Shown here: positions 1-7,620 of the stretch, in pieces
How the letters are laid out: each line of letters starts with the position of its first letter
Position numbering within the stretch: position 1 is the first letter of the stretch
Assembly: GCA_002395835.1 (NCBI GenBank)
Contig: DGVD01000021.1
Location: forward strand, 1-64,000
Source: Bacteroidales bacterium UBA4293
GTDB taxonomy: Bacteria; Bacteroidota; Bacteroidia; Bacteroidales; Bacteroidaceae
Reading direction: 5' to 3'
DNA: 64,000 nt
Made by a program: the position numbers and the translations under genes
The notes under the pieces: model-generated
Told to the model about the DNA's origin: nothing
Database searches by the model: none
The model's input: the letters and a program-made list of their open reading frames with translations, nothing else

Positions 1-217
1 AGAAGAATAATTGTAGTTTTATTACTAATAATAAAGATTTAATGGAATTATATGAATCATCCTAAATTTATATATAAAAATTAAAAATATAAAAATAATA
101 TATTATTTTAAATTCTAACAATGTTCAAATAAACAATATTATTTAATATTTATATTTTTAATAATATCTTATACTTCCAAGAAGAAGTGTATATATACAA
201 TAATAAATAAAAATTGA

Positions 218-307
218 GTTGACAGTTGACATTTTTACTATAAAATACTATATTTCAACATGTTAAGTGTCAATTTGCCAATGTCAACAGTTGACATTTA
301 GTTGACA
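218..307. repeat. GTTGACA heptamer cluster (operator- or iteron-like)
   Basis: GTTGACA occurs at 218-224, 225-231, 290-296 and 301-307 on the plus strand. Its complement TGTCAAC is at 282-288, with a partial TGTCAA at 268-273. The pair 282-288/290-296 makes a 15-bp palindrome, TGTCAAC-A-GTTGACA. The plus-strand copies at 290 and 301 are 11 bp apart, about one helical turn. Such clustering upstream of a regulator and of replication-type genes suits a protein-binding array. The binding protein is unknown. Confidence 0.5.
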
Positions 308-409
308 TTTCTATTTCAATCTCCCCATATCAACTCTCCTATCGCTTACTGCACATAAAAGTAGCCATTTACTCATTTTACACAGCTCTAAATATTAAAA
401 AAACTAAAA

Positions 410-447
410 TTGCGCCGCAGATTGAAAAGTTGCGCCGCAGATTGAAA
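410..447 (+). promoter_or_regulatory. 20-bp-period tandem direct repeat upstream of LytTR-like gene
   Basis: The 18-mer TTGCGCCGCAGATTGAAA is present twice, at 410-427 and 430-447, giving a 20-bp period (two helical turns). It lies 57-94 bp upstream of the start of the LytTR-like gene. LytTR-domain regulators typically bind paired direct repeats spaced by about two turns, so these may be sites for the neighbouring regulator. The match is to the general architecture, not to a known consensus. Confidence 0.4.
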
Positions 448-503
448 GAACACTTGCATAGTTTTTTTCCTCTCCCTAATTTTGCTCAATTTTAAAATTA
501 CCA

Positions 504-1028
504 ATGGGAGAAGCAGAGAATAAACAAAAAGGAAATTGCCAGGTTAGGCTCTACCGGGGAGAGCAACTAGATGGTATATTAACCTTGAACCCAGAGGAGT
601 ATAATAAACTGAAAGACAATCAGGGATTTTATGCTTCTAAAAATGATATTCTCTTCTTGAAAGAAGTCTTTCGCCCGGATAAACGCATCAAGAAAATAAG
701 TAGTGTAGATGAAGTCAAACTGAAAAAATGCCTGGAAAAATATGTCATTTCCATCACTTACAGAGGGCCGCATTCTGTGCAGTTTGAAATAAGGGATGGT
801 GAAACAAAGCAGATCATAACCTTCTATACGAGGTTAAAAGATGCATTTACGGAACTTTCGAAGATAACCGACTGCTTCTACCTCATTAACACCAGGTTCA
901 TAGCCAATTACCACTTTATAGATAAAGAGAAAATTATTAAGAGAGAGATTGTGGTGAACGGAACAAGTCACCGCGTAAACAAAAATTATGTACAAAATGT
1001 AGAACTTATCAAAAGAAGATCTATTTAA
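504..1028 (+). CDS. LytTR-domain-like DNA-binding protein
   Basis: A 174-residue protein. Residues ~105-170 resemble a LytTR DNA-binding domain: a helix of the LKDAFTELSKITDCF type, the strand-loop FYLINTRFIANYHFID (compare the family's RIHRSYIVNLDYI) and a closing VVNGTSHRVNKNY (compare LKNGEEIPVSRRY). There is no receiver domain. Residues 1-100 are not recognised. It is the first gene of a rightward cassette, 14 nt before the next start, and has paired direct repeats upstream that may be its own binding sites. The role as cassette regulator is inferred. Sequence identity to true LytTR proteins looks low, so it could be only a fold-level relative. Confidence 0.5.
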   Translation: MGEAENKQKGNCQVRLYRGEQLDGILTLNPEEYNKLKDNQGFYASKNDILFLKEVFRPDKRIKKISSVDEVKLKKCLEKYVISITYRGPHSVQFEIRDGETKQIITFYTRLKDAFTELSKITDCFYLINTRFIANYHFIDKEKIIKREIVVNGTSHRVNKNYVQNVELIKRRSI

Positions 1029-1042
1029 TCACATGCTGTACC

Positions 1043-2272
1043 TTGGACTATAAGGAATTAGCGCAGAGCATGACAGGCCTGAGAGAGGCACTGGAAATAT
1101 CCCATAGGGATTTGTGCCTTAGCCATGCAATTAATGAGGAGAATTTATGTGAGTGCGTGCTCCCCCGCCTGGAATATTTTCTAGTAGAAACACTCAGATG
1201 TAGTAAAGAATTTTTAGCCCAAATGCAAACTCGGCTGTTCTATCCCTGGCTGCAGGAGATGACAGATAGCGTGAGTAAACTGTACGTATTATTGCGAAAC
1301 GTATCGCAAAGACTGAAGCAGCTAATCCATCTTTTTCGACAAAATGGCGCTGAACCGACCGAGGATTTCGCCACCCTGGAAAAACAGGTTCAAGACTATG
1401 TGGATGCCCGCCTGATGGGAGAAAACCCTGAGAACCTATGGGCGTGGAAGAGCCTGAACCATCTGAAGATTTGTATATGGCTACTGGAAAATCAGGAGAA
1501 CACCTTCCTGCTCATGGAGCATCTCCCCAAAGAACTTACAGAAGAAGTGATAAACATACTAGCAGAAAAAGCTTACACCGAATACAAAAGCAAACAGGAA
1601 AGAGTAAGGATTAACTATCTGGAAGAGCTGCAGGATGAACTGGATGGCGACCTGCCTGATAAGCATTTCATGGCCACCAAACTGAAGGAACTCCGTGCCG
1701 ACTCCGGCCCTGCGGAACTGATAAACCTGGCTCAAAACTACCAGGGGAATTGGTTCCAGCTGATAGAAGAACTGAAAGAGAAAAGTTACACAGAGAGTGA
1801 CCTGCTTAAAGTGTTCCTGTATTACTTTAAGAAAGAAATCTTATTTAGCCTGAGAAACAGGGAAGTAAAAAATAAGGAATGCCCTGCCCTGGATGAAAAA
1901 GAAAAACTTAGAAATTCCATCATTCAGCTGCAGAATGAGAAGATTATAGTAGACCATAAGGGCGTGAAAAAAGAGGAATACATCTTCCAATATGCCAATC
2001 ACTGGATAGCTGTTTTCAGAGTCCTGGTAGACCTTGGACACTTCAAAAATACGGATTACAAAGGTTTTTCCCAGTGCATGAATCAGCTGGATAAGGGGCA
2101 GTTTAGGATTCCTTGTAATTATGAAGTAGTGAAAACGATTGCCAAGAAGGGTTATTCCAAACCCTTGCACACTTGGAAATATGACACTGTTTACCACAGT
2201 TCTCATGAACGTTATGAGCAGATGCTTCAGCTAGCCCACCGCTATCTGGAGATTTACCAGCAAACTATCTAA
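1043..2272 (+). CDS. Unknown 409-aa cassette protein
   Basis: I do not recognise this family. The protein is largely alpha-helical and charged, with no signal peptide or membrane segment. The C-terminal ~100 residues carry aromatic-rich patches (FQYANHWIAVFRVL, NYEVVKTIAKKGY). The frame begins with TTG at 1043. The first in-frame ATG is at 1070 and would remove nine residues. An ATG at 1033 is one base out of frame and reads only six codons, so either TTG or 1070 is used, or a base has been lost near the start. It lies 14 nt after the LytTR-like gene and ahead of a strong terminator, so the two probably form one transcript. Confidence 0.6.
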   Translation: MDYKELAQSMTGLREALEISHRDLCLSHAINEENLCECVLPRLEYFLVETLRCSKEFLAQMQTRLFYPWLQEMTDSVSKLYVLLRNVSQRLKQLIHLFRQNGAEPTEDFATLEKQVQDYVDARLMGENPENLWAWKSLNHLKICIWLLENQENTFLLMEHLPKELTEEVINILAEKAYTEYKSKQERVRINYLEELQDELDGDLPDKHFMATKLKELRADSGPAELINLAQNYQGNWFQLIEELKEKSYTESDLLKVFLYYFKKEILFSLRNREVKNKECPALDEKEKLRNSIIQLQNEKIIVDHKGVKKEEYIFQYANHWIAVFRVLVDLGHFKNTDYKGFSQCMNQLDKGQFRIPCNYEVVKTIAKKGYSKPLHTWKYDTVYHSSHERYEQMLQLAHRYLEIYQQTI

Positions 2273-2321
2273 AAATCCCTCAGGAAATCCCTCAGAGAAT
2301 CCCCCAATCCCTCAGCGAATC

Positions 2322-2356
2322 CCCCGACAAGTTTTTCCTTGTCGGGGCTTTTTTTT
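2322..2356 (+). terminator. Rho-independent terminator
   Basis: A perfect 10-bp stem, CCCCGACAAG / CTTGTCGGGG, with a 6-nt loop, is followed by C and eight T residues. It closes the transcript of the two upstream cassette genes. The 48 bp before it contain several copies of AATCCC(TCAG), a short imperfect direct repeat of unknown meaning. Confidence 0.9.
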
Positions 2357-2369
2357 GCCCCTACTTTTG
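2339..2369 (+). promoter_or_regulatory. Bacteroidetes-type promoter overlapping the terminator
   Basis: TTG at 2339-2341, 20 nt, then TACTTTTG at 2362-2369 fits the Bacteroidetes -33/-7 pattern (TTTG then TAnnTTTG). The -33 box lies in the 3' arm of the terminator stem at 2338-2347. It would drive the 98-aa gene and the replication/lysis genes downstream. Confidence 0.6.
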
Positions 2370-2438
2370 CAGTGTCCAAAGGGAGATGGAGACCGGCCGG
2401 CTCCTCCCTCCCGGACAAACTAAACAACAATAAATAAA

Positions 2439-2735
2439 ATGGAAAAAAATGTTTTGGTTTTTACTAACAAACCAGGAAGAGGAAGCCAGAGCTTCCGCAG
2501 CAGAGTGACTATCTCCACAAACGGCGATGTTCTGGTGAAGCGTATCAACGAGGGCAGCCAGGGGAAAATGTATGAAATGCTCTTCCAGACCCGCCACTGC
2601 CAGCTGGGTAAAGGTAAGAAGTATCTGCGCTTGCTCATGGAAATTCCACTAGAAGAAGGTGGTGCATACATGGCCCAGTGCATAGAGGAAGAGGGAGCCG
2701 AAATCATAGATCACTTGAAAAATTATCGTTATTAA
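2439..2735 (+). CDS. Small hypothetical cassette protein (98 aa)
   Basis: The family is not recognised. The N-terminal half is basic and rich in Ser/Arg/Lys (FTNKPGRGSQSFRSR, GQGKMYEM-like region), and the C-terminal half is acidic. There is no signal peptide. It has its own promoter just upstream and ends one base before the DUF3987-like gene, so it is co-transcribed with it. A nucleic-acid-binding role beside the replication genes is possible, but nothing in the sequence proves it. Confidence 0.65.
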   Translation: MEKNVLVFTNKPGRGSQSFRSRVTISTNGDVLVKRINEGSQGKMYEMLFQTRHCQLGKGKKYLRLLMEIPLEEGGAYMAQCIEEEGAEIIDHLKNYRY

Positions 2736-2736
2736 A

Positions 2737-4113
2737 ATGGAAAATAACACCTTATTTCAAGAGGATTTTCTAGAAGAAGAGGACGAAAAGTTTCCCTACA
2801 AACTTCCGAAGGACAGTGATCTGCCACCCTTAATCCGGGAGGTAGTGACCAATGCTCCGAAGGAGTTTAAAATACCCTCGTTCATCGCCTGCCTGGCACC
2901 TCTCTGCTGCCTGGCTACCAGAGTCAGAGTGGTTTACTGCAAGGATTCAGGAAAATATTCGGCCCTACTCTTACAGGTGCTCATCGTGGGTGAGCAGAGT
3001 TCAGGAAAGTCCTATGCTAAGAACATAGAAGAATTGATCATAGGGCCTACTCTGCGAGCTAGAGACATAGAGCAACGCCGTGAAGAGCAGAAATATAAGG
3101 AACTGAAGAGCACCGCATCGAAGAACAAAAAACTTCCGGAAGAGCCCAAAACCACCATCCGGCAAGTTCCTCCTACCACTTCCAAGACGATGGTAGTGAA
3201 ACGTGCAGACCGTTATGCGCTGGTTTATGGGGAAAAACTGACCTTCTGGATGTTTAGCGATGAACTATCAGCTGCTATAGAAGCCGGGAAACAGGGATTC
3301 TCCAACCTGAAAACCATCTTCAGAACGGCCTATGACCTAGGCAGTTACTACGGTATAGACTTTGCGTCGGACAACAGTTACAGTGCCATGGTGGATATTA
3401 TCATGTGCATCGAGTTTTGTTGCACACCATCAGCCCTGGATGATTACATGGACAAGAAATCCATTGAAGGTGGAAACATCACCCGATGTATCGTGTGTGA
3501 TCTGGAAGAGAATCTAGGCGGCGAGGCACCCATCTTCAAGCCCTATACTCCAGAGCAAATGGTGGTCATAAACCAGACACTCCAGCGAATGATGAAGGAT
3601 ACCTACAATGAGAATGGAGGGGTCCAACCAGAAATGGTGATAGATATGTCCTGGCTGGATAAGGATGTAAATGCCTGGTGCCGGAAGAAAGGAAAAGAAG
3701 CCGCAAAAGCCGTTTCTACCACTATGGATACATTCCGAAAACGTAGTTCTGTGTCGGCATTCAGAGTGGCTACCCTCTGCTACTACCTGTATAACGGCGC
3801 ACCTGATGCAGAAAAACTCTGCAGGCAAATCTACTATTTCATGGCAGAATACACCTTTCAAGGGCTCATGAAACATTGGGGAGTCAAATATGATCGGCTC
3901 TTGAATAAAAGGTATGAGGACAGTCAGCCTGATAAGCCGAAAGTAAACCTGTATGACCAGTTGCCCAAAGAATTTACTCGGGAACAATTGACCGAAATGG
4001 TTAAGAAACTAGACTTCAAGACACCTGTGAGGAATTTTACATCGAGATGGATTAAAAACGGATTGTTAAAGCAATCAAAAACAAACAAAAACCTTTACAT
4101 CAAACTGAAATGA
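2737..4113 (+). CDS. DUF3987-like P-loop protein (primase/helicase-associated)
   Basis: A 458-residue protein. A clear Walker A motif, GEQSSGKS, is at ~residues 87-94, after a segment typical of the DUF3987 family that accompanies VirE/primase domains in Bacteroidetes mobile cassettes (PKEFKIPSFIACLAPLCC). A likely Walker B/acidic segment, FWMFSDELSAA, is near 168-178. The C-terminal ~60 residues look like a small winged-helix (QLPKEFTREQLTEMVKK ... FTSRWIKNGLLKQ). Family members are thought to act as ATPases with replication functions; their biochemical role is not established. It overlaps the primase gene by four bases (ATGA), indicating translational coupling. Confidence 0.75.
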   Translation: MENNTLFQEDFLEEEDEKFPYKLPKDSDLPPLIREVVTNAPKEFKIPSFIACLAPLCCLATRVRVVYCKDSGKYSALLLQVLIVGEQSSGKSYAKNIEELIIGPTLRARDIEQRREEQKYKELKSTASKNKKLPEEPKTTIRQVPPTTSKTMVVKRADRYALVYGEKLTFWMFSDELSAAIEAGKQGFSNLKTIFRTAYDLGSYYGIDFASDNSYSAMVDIIMCIEFCCTPSALDDYMDKKSIEGGNITRCIVCDLEENLGGEAPIFKPYTPEQMVVINQTLQRMMKDTYNENGGVQPEMVIDMSWLDKDVNAWCRKKGKEAAKAVSTTMDTFRKRSSVSAFRVATLCYYLYNGAPDAEKLCRQIYYFMAEYTFQGLMKHWGVKYDRLLNKRYEDSQPDKPKVNLYDQLPKEFTREQLTEMVKKLDFKTPVRNFTSRWIKNGLLKQSKTNKNLYIKLK

Positions 4114-5069
4114 TAGAATCTTTTGAACTGGAACGGCTGAAAAGCATTCCTATAGAACAGGTGGCCGAGGCGCTGGGCCTGAACGTGAACCGCCACAAGT
4201 GCCTCTGCCCCTTCCATGAGGACAGCCACCCTAGCCTGTCTTTCCACCTGAGAACCAATACGTTCAAGTGCTTTGTGTGCGGGGAAAGCGGGGGCACCAT
4301 CACTCTGGTGATGAAGGCACTGGGGCTGGAATTCTTCCCGGCTTGCTGCTGGCTGGCACAAACCTTCGGCATCCCCATCAGCGTGGAAAAGGCACCGCGG
4401 TTCCGGGATATTCGCCCTAGGACGATACGCCCGGTGCAGAAGCCTGTGGAGCCTGAGAAACCGGATTTGAGCCGACTGTGGCCCTTGCTGCAGAAACCTT
4501 CGCTCACGCCGCTGGCACGGGATTTCCTGTTCCGCGAAAGGGGCTACCGGAAGGAAGTGGTGCATTGGCTGAGGATAGGCAGCGCGGGAACCGACCTGCT
4601 CATCCCCTACTGGAACCAGCAGGGAGACCTTCTCACCGTACAGATGCGTAACCTAATGCGGAGGCCGGGTGAACCCCGGTTCCGCTTCCCCAGGGGGAGC
4701 CAGTGCCAGGTGTACAACCAGCCCATACTTCGCTACCTGAAGGCGGGGGAACCGCTCTTCATCGCCGAGGGGGTGACAGACTGCATCGCGCTGCTCTCCA
4801 CCGGGCAGAAGGCCATCAGCATCCCATCGGCCACCCTGCTCAAGAGCGGCCAGCTGGAGGAACTGCTGGAGGGGGTGCAACGGCGGCTGTACGGCAGCAT
4901 CAGCACCCCGCTGAACCTGCAAATGTTCCCAGACAGGGATGAGCCCGGCGAAGAGCTCTTCCATCAGCTGCAAAGCCTGTATCCGCAGATTGTCAGGCAT
5001 CAGCTGCCCAGTGACTGTAAAGATTTTTCGGACTATTACATCAAGTTGAAACATGGAAATTCTAATTAA
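4110..5069 (+). CDS. CHC2 zinc-finger / TOPRIM primase-like protein
   Basis: A 319-residue protein. The N-terminus carries a DnaG-type zinc finger with ligands visible at C33, H36, C54 and C57 (CPFH ... CFVCG). A TOPRIM-like region follows, with IAEGVTD near residue 217 and PDRDEPG near 274, which supply the acidic metal-binding residues. This is the layout of short primases found on plasmids, phages and integrated elements, much shorter than chromosomal DnaG (~600 aa) and without a DnaB-interaction domain. It starts inside the stop of the DUF3987-like gene and overlaps the next gene by 17 bases. It probably primes replication of the element that carried this cassette. Confidence 0.85.
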   Translation: MIESFELERLKSIPIEQVAEALGLNVNRHKCLCPFHEDSHPSLSFHLRTNTFKCFVCGESGGTITLVMKALGLEFFPACCWLAQTFGIPISVEKAPRFRDIRPRTIRPVQKPVEPEKPDLSRLWPLLQKPSLTPLARDFLFRERGYRKEVVHWLRIGSAGTDLLIPYWNQQGDLLTVQMRNLMRRPGEPRFRFPRGSQCQVYNQPILRYLKAGEPLFIAEGVTDCIALLSTGQKAISIPSATLLKSGQLEELLEGVQRRLYGSISTPLNLQMFPDRDEPGEELFHQLQSLYPQIVRHQLPSDCKDFSDYYIKLKHGNSN

Positions 5070-5499
5070 ACGATTTTACAGAACCAAGCGCATCATAGAC
5101 AGCGAGGTGTACCTGGACGGGGCACTGTTCTGCCAAGCCAGCGAGAGCACGAACACGCCGCTACCTTGGGGCCGGTTCAAGGTGGTACTGCACCACTGCC
5201 GACAGTACCAGCGCGATATGCCCGCCGTGGAGATACGCCCCATGTGCAAGCGCCAGTGGGTGGACCGATGCAAGTACTGCATGAAGCGAGGCCAGATGGT
5301 GATGAGCCCCCACCGGAACCTCAGGGGCTACTGCCCCCAGCTGAAGGACGGAAACGGGGCGTACAACCGCACCGATGGTTCCATCATCCTGGGTGAGCGT
5401 TTGGTGCCGGGAGTGGTTCTCCACAGTGAGCAGTACTTCACCCGCCTGGTGGAGCGCCTGCAGGAAGCCGGCGGTGAAGCCACCCTCATCATCTGCTGA
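5053..5499 (+). CDS. DUF5675-like protein
   Basis: A 148-residue protein. The start LIKRFYRTKRIIDSEVYLDG followed by a PLPWGRFKVVL segment resembles DUF5675, a family often found next to phage or cassette endolysins. Cys and His residues are frequent (CKRQWVDRCKYCMKRG), so metal binding is possible. There is no signal peptide. It overlaps the primase gene by 17 bases and precedes the M15 peptidase by 19 bases. Biochemical function is unknown. The assignment rests on a short N-terminal resemblance. Confidence 0.5.
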   Translation: MEILIKRFYRTKRIIDSEVYLDGALFCQASESTNTPLPWGRFKVVLHHCRQYQRDMPAVEIRPMCKRQWVDRCKYCMKRGQMVMSPHRNLRGYCPQLKDGNGAYNRTDGSIILGERLVPGVVLHSEQYFTRLVERLQEAGGEATLIIC

Positions 5500-5518
5500 A
5501 CTTTAAAAATTAAACAAA

Positions 5519-5944
5519 ATGGAAAAAATAAAACTTACAGAACATTTTACATTAGAAGAGATGGCGCGCAGCCAAACCGCCCGCAAGATGGGCCTGCTGA
5601 ACGCCCCAAAGCCAGAACACATCGCCTGCCTGAAGGTGCTTTGCCAGCAAGTGCTGGAACCCCTGAGACTGGCCGTAGGAAAGCCCGTCATCATCAACAG
5701 CGGTTACCGCTGCTGGCAGCTGAACAAGCGCCTAGCCGGTGCACACAACTCCCAGCATCTGCTAGGCCAAGCAGCCGACATCCGCGTCACCTCCGTGGCC
5801 GAGGGCCGGGAATGGTTCGCCTGGATCATGGATCACACCACCTTCGACCAGCTCATCTGGGAGCACCGTAAATCCTCCTACTGGATTCACGTTTCCTGCT
5901 GCCCCGATGTGAAGCAGAACCGCCATCAGGTGCTGTACCGGTAA
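5519..5944 (+). CDS. Peptidase M15-family endolysin-like protein
   Basis: A 141-residue single-domain protein of the Peptidase_M15_3 type. It has LTEHFTLEEMARSQTA at the N-terminus, the zinc-site motif SQHLLGQAADIR near residues 79-90, and a C-terminal WIHVS (~125-129) supplying the second His. These enzymes cut D-Ala linkages or peptide cross-bridges of peptidoglycan and are common as phage lysins and in Bacteroidetes cassettes. No signal peptide is present, so export would need another route or lysis. It sits directly after the primase and DUF5675-like genes. Confidence 0.85.
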   Translation: MEKIKLTEHFTLEEMARSQTARKMGLLNAPKPEHIACLKVLCQQVLEPLRLAVGKPVIINSGYRCWQLNKRLAGAHNSQHLLGQAADIRVTSVAEGREWFAWIMDHTTFDQLIWEHRKSSYWIHVSCCPDVKQNRHQVLYR

Positions 5945-5993
5945 ACAACAAAATGAAAAAAAACAATTTAAACAATTTAAAAATTAAACCATT

Positions 5994-6392
5994 ATGATTT
6001 TTAACAGATACGAAAAAAGTACTAGAGATGGGATTCATTACTATTTCCCCAACTTTAAGAATTGCATCTTCACAGATCAGCTCAGAAGAGAATTAGGAAG
6101 ATTAAGATTTGAAGTGCCCTTTTTCTCTCCAGATACTAAGCTTTACCTCCAGCTTTCTAGGGAAAGCCAAGTGATAGCAGTCACCCTTTTCCAACTCTAC
6201 GCTACCAGCCTAGACGAAGGATTTCCTGAAGTAATCTGCGTAGAGATAGAAGGAGGCAAGTACCTGAAATTCCAGTTCCTGTATTTCTACTTCTACGATT
6301 TCTTAAACGTCCTCAACGTGATGTATGAACCCATGGAAGTGGTAAGTAAGGAGGAGGCTTCTAAATACCTTATCCGTATAGATCTGGAATAA
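5994..6392 (+). CDS. Hypothetical protein (132 aa)
   Basis: Not recognised. The protein is rich in aromatic residues, notably FQFLYFYFYDFLNVLNVMYEP near residues 86-106, which could be a buried helix or a membrane-associating segment. There is no typical signal peptide. It is the last rightward gene of the cassette, 49 nt after the M15 peptidase and just ahead of a terminator-like hairpin. Its A/T-richer codons differ from the GC-rich primase and DUF5675 genes. Confidence 0.6.
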   Translation: MIFNRYEKSTRDGIHYYFPNFKNCIFTDQLRRELGRLRFEVPFFSPDTKLYLQLSRESQVIAVTLFQLYATSLDEGFPEVICVEIEGGKYLKFQFLYFYFYDFLNVLNVMYEPMEVVSKEEASKYLIRIDLE

Positions 6393-6435
6393 CGCTGGAT
6401 ACTTAAGAGATAGAATAAGATGGAAAACCAGAGAG

Positions 6436-6465
6436 CCCATCCTGCAGGAATGCGGGGTGGGTTTT
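6436..6465 (+). terminator. Probable terminator at end of cassette
   Basis: CCCATCC and GGGTGGG-type arms (6436-6442 and ~6455-6461, one G-U pair) enclose an ~11-nt loop and are followed by TTTT. It lies between the convergent 132-aa gene and the Fic gene and would end the cassette transcript. Confidence 0.5.
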
Positions 6466-6492
6466 ATAACCTCAATTGGGTTCCTCAGTAAA

Positions 6493-7515
6493 TTACAGTT
6501 CAATATTTACTTTCCAATATCCTGTCTTGTTGCTGCCTACACGGGTAAGGAGCCCTATTTGCTTCAGTTTGGTGATGTAGGTCTTTACCTGACGTTCAGA
6601 AAGCCCTATATGCTCACCAATCTCAGCAGCATTAAAACTTCGATGTGCATGGATAGTTTCAATTACTTCGATAGCTTTCTCTGATAGTTCGGGGAATTTA
6701 TCGTGCAGTTTATCGTGCAGTTTATCGTGCAGTTCTTCACTTACTTCTCCCTCAGGCTCACTGTAGTTTTCCATTGCCTCCAGCAGACATTGAAGCATAA
6801 ATTCCACAAATAGCGTACTTTCACCAGCAGCATCACATTTGGCAATAACGCTGTAATACTCCTCCTGATGTTCCTTCACAATCGTCTCAACCGGTATCCA
6901 GGAGAAAATACCTTTCCATCTGCTCAGCAGCATGGTCTGCCAGTATCTTCCCATACGACCATTGCCGTCGATAAAAGGATGGATAAACTCAAACTCGTAA
7001 TGGAACACGCATGAATACACCAGCGGATGTGTCTTGCACGATTTGACCCAATGAAACAAGTCACCCATCAGTTCCGGCACACGGTCAGGCGATGGAGCCA
7101 TGTGCAGACAGTTACCATTACTATCGAACACCCCTACACCCTCTTGACGATAGCGTCCAGCATTACGAACCAACTGGCTCATCATCAAACCGTGAGCCTT
7201 CAGCAGGTCTTTCTCCTTGAAAGCATCCAACTGAGGCATCAATTGGTATGCCTCGATAGCATTCTTCACCTCCTGAATCTCATCGGGAGCCCCCAGCACG
7301 TGCTTGCCGTCGATGATGTCTGTCACCTGTTTCAACGAAAGAGTATTGTTCTCGATAGCCAGCGAAGAGTGTATAGTCCTAATCTGATTTTTCTTTCGCA
7401 ACATCGGTGAAGGCGCATCGTTACCTATGCGCGAATTCAGACTTCCCACTTGCTCGGAAATTTCCGAAATCAGGTGAAGAATCCTCTCGGTGATGTTGAA
7501 TGGTGGTATGTACAT
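6493..7515 (-). CDS. Fic-domain protein with C-terminal winged helix
   Basis: A 340-residue protein. The Fic active-site motif HPFIDGNGRMGR is complete (His at ~residue 178), implying AMP or similar nucleotide transfer to a target hydroxyl. An N-terminal SLAIEN (~residues 52-57) matches the (S/T)xxxE(G/N) inhibitory helix of class II Fic proteins, so the enzyme is likely autoinhibited. Residues ~285-340 form a winged-helix (FNAAEIGEHIGLSERQVKTYITKL). A linker holds three tandem HDKL/HDKF units. It is convergent with the cassette on the left and begins the leftward defence-type genes. Targets are unknown. It could be a housekeeping Fic of the common Bacteroidetes type rather than a defence gene. 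Confidence 0.9.
   Translation of the reverse strand: MYIPPFNITERILHLISEISEQVGSLNSRIGNDAPSPMLRKKNQIRTIHSSLAIENNTLSLKQVTDIIDGKHVLGAPDEIQEVKNAIEAYQLMPQLDAFKEKDLLKAHGLMMSQLVRNAGRYRQEGVGVFDSNGNCLHMAPSPDRVPELMGDLFHWVKSCKTHPLVYSCVFHYEFEFIHPFIDGNGRMGRYWQTMLLSRWKGIFSWIPVETIVKEHQEEYYSVIAKCDAAGESTLFVEFMLQCLLEAMENYSEPEGEVSEELHDKLHDKLHDKFPELSEKAIEVIETIHAHRSFNAAEIGEHIGLSERQVKTYITKLKQIGLLTRVGSNKTGYWKVNIEL
6697..6732 (-). repeat. 12-bp in-frame tandem repeat in the Fic gene
   Basis: TTTATCGTGCAG is repeated three times without change (6697-6708, 6709-6720, 6721-6732), encoding HDKL-HDKL-HDKF in the linker before the winged helix. Because the unit is a multiple of three, slippage would change linker length, not reading frame. 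Confidence 0.9.
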
Positions 7516-7620
7516 ATATATATTACTTGAGGCGCCTTAATTTGCGATTCAAAGCCTATTGCAAAAATACAGAAAAAATAGAAGGATGCAAAAAGATTTT
7601 GGGAGAAATTTACTGACTTG

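Larger units (their letters stand above)
1..503. other. AT-rich intergenic region with repeat clusters
   Basis: No credible gene is seen in the first 503 bases. The first ~210 bases are very AT-rich with short A/T runs. The stretch 218-307 holds a cluster of GTTGACA heptamers and 410-447 holds a 20-bp-period direct repeat; both are listed separately. The base composition differs sharply from the GC-richer cassette genes that follow, which is typical of a control region or insertion boundary. The left neighbour lies outside the window, so a gene end or att site just to the left cannot be judged. Confidence 0.6.
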
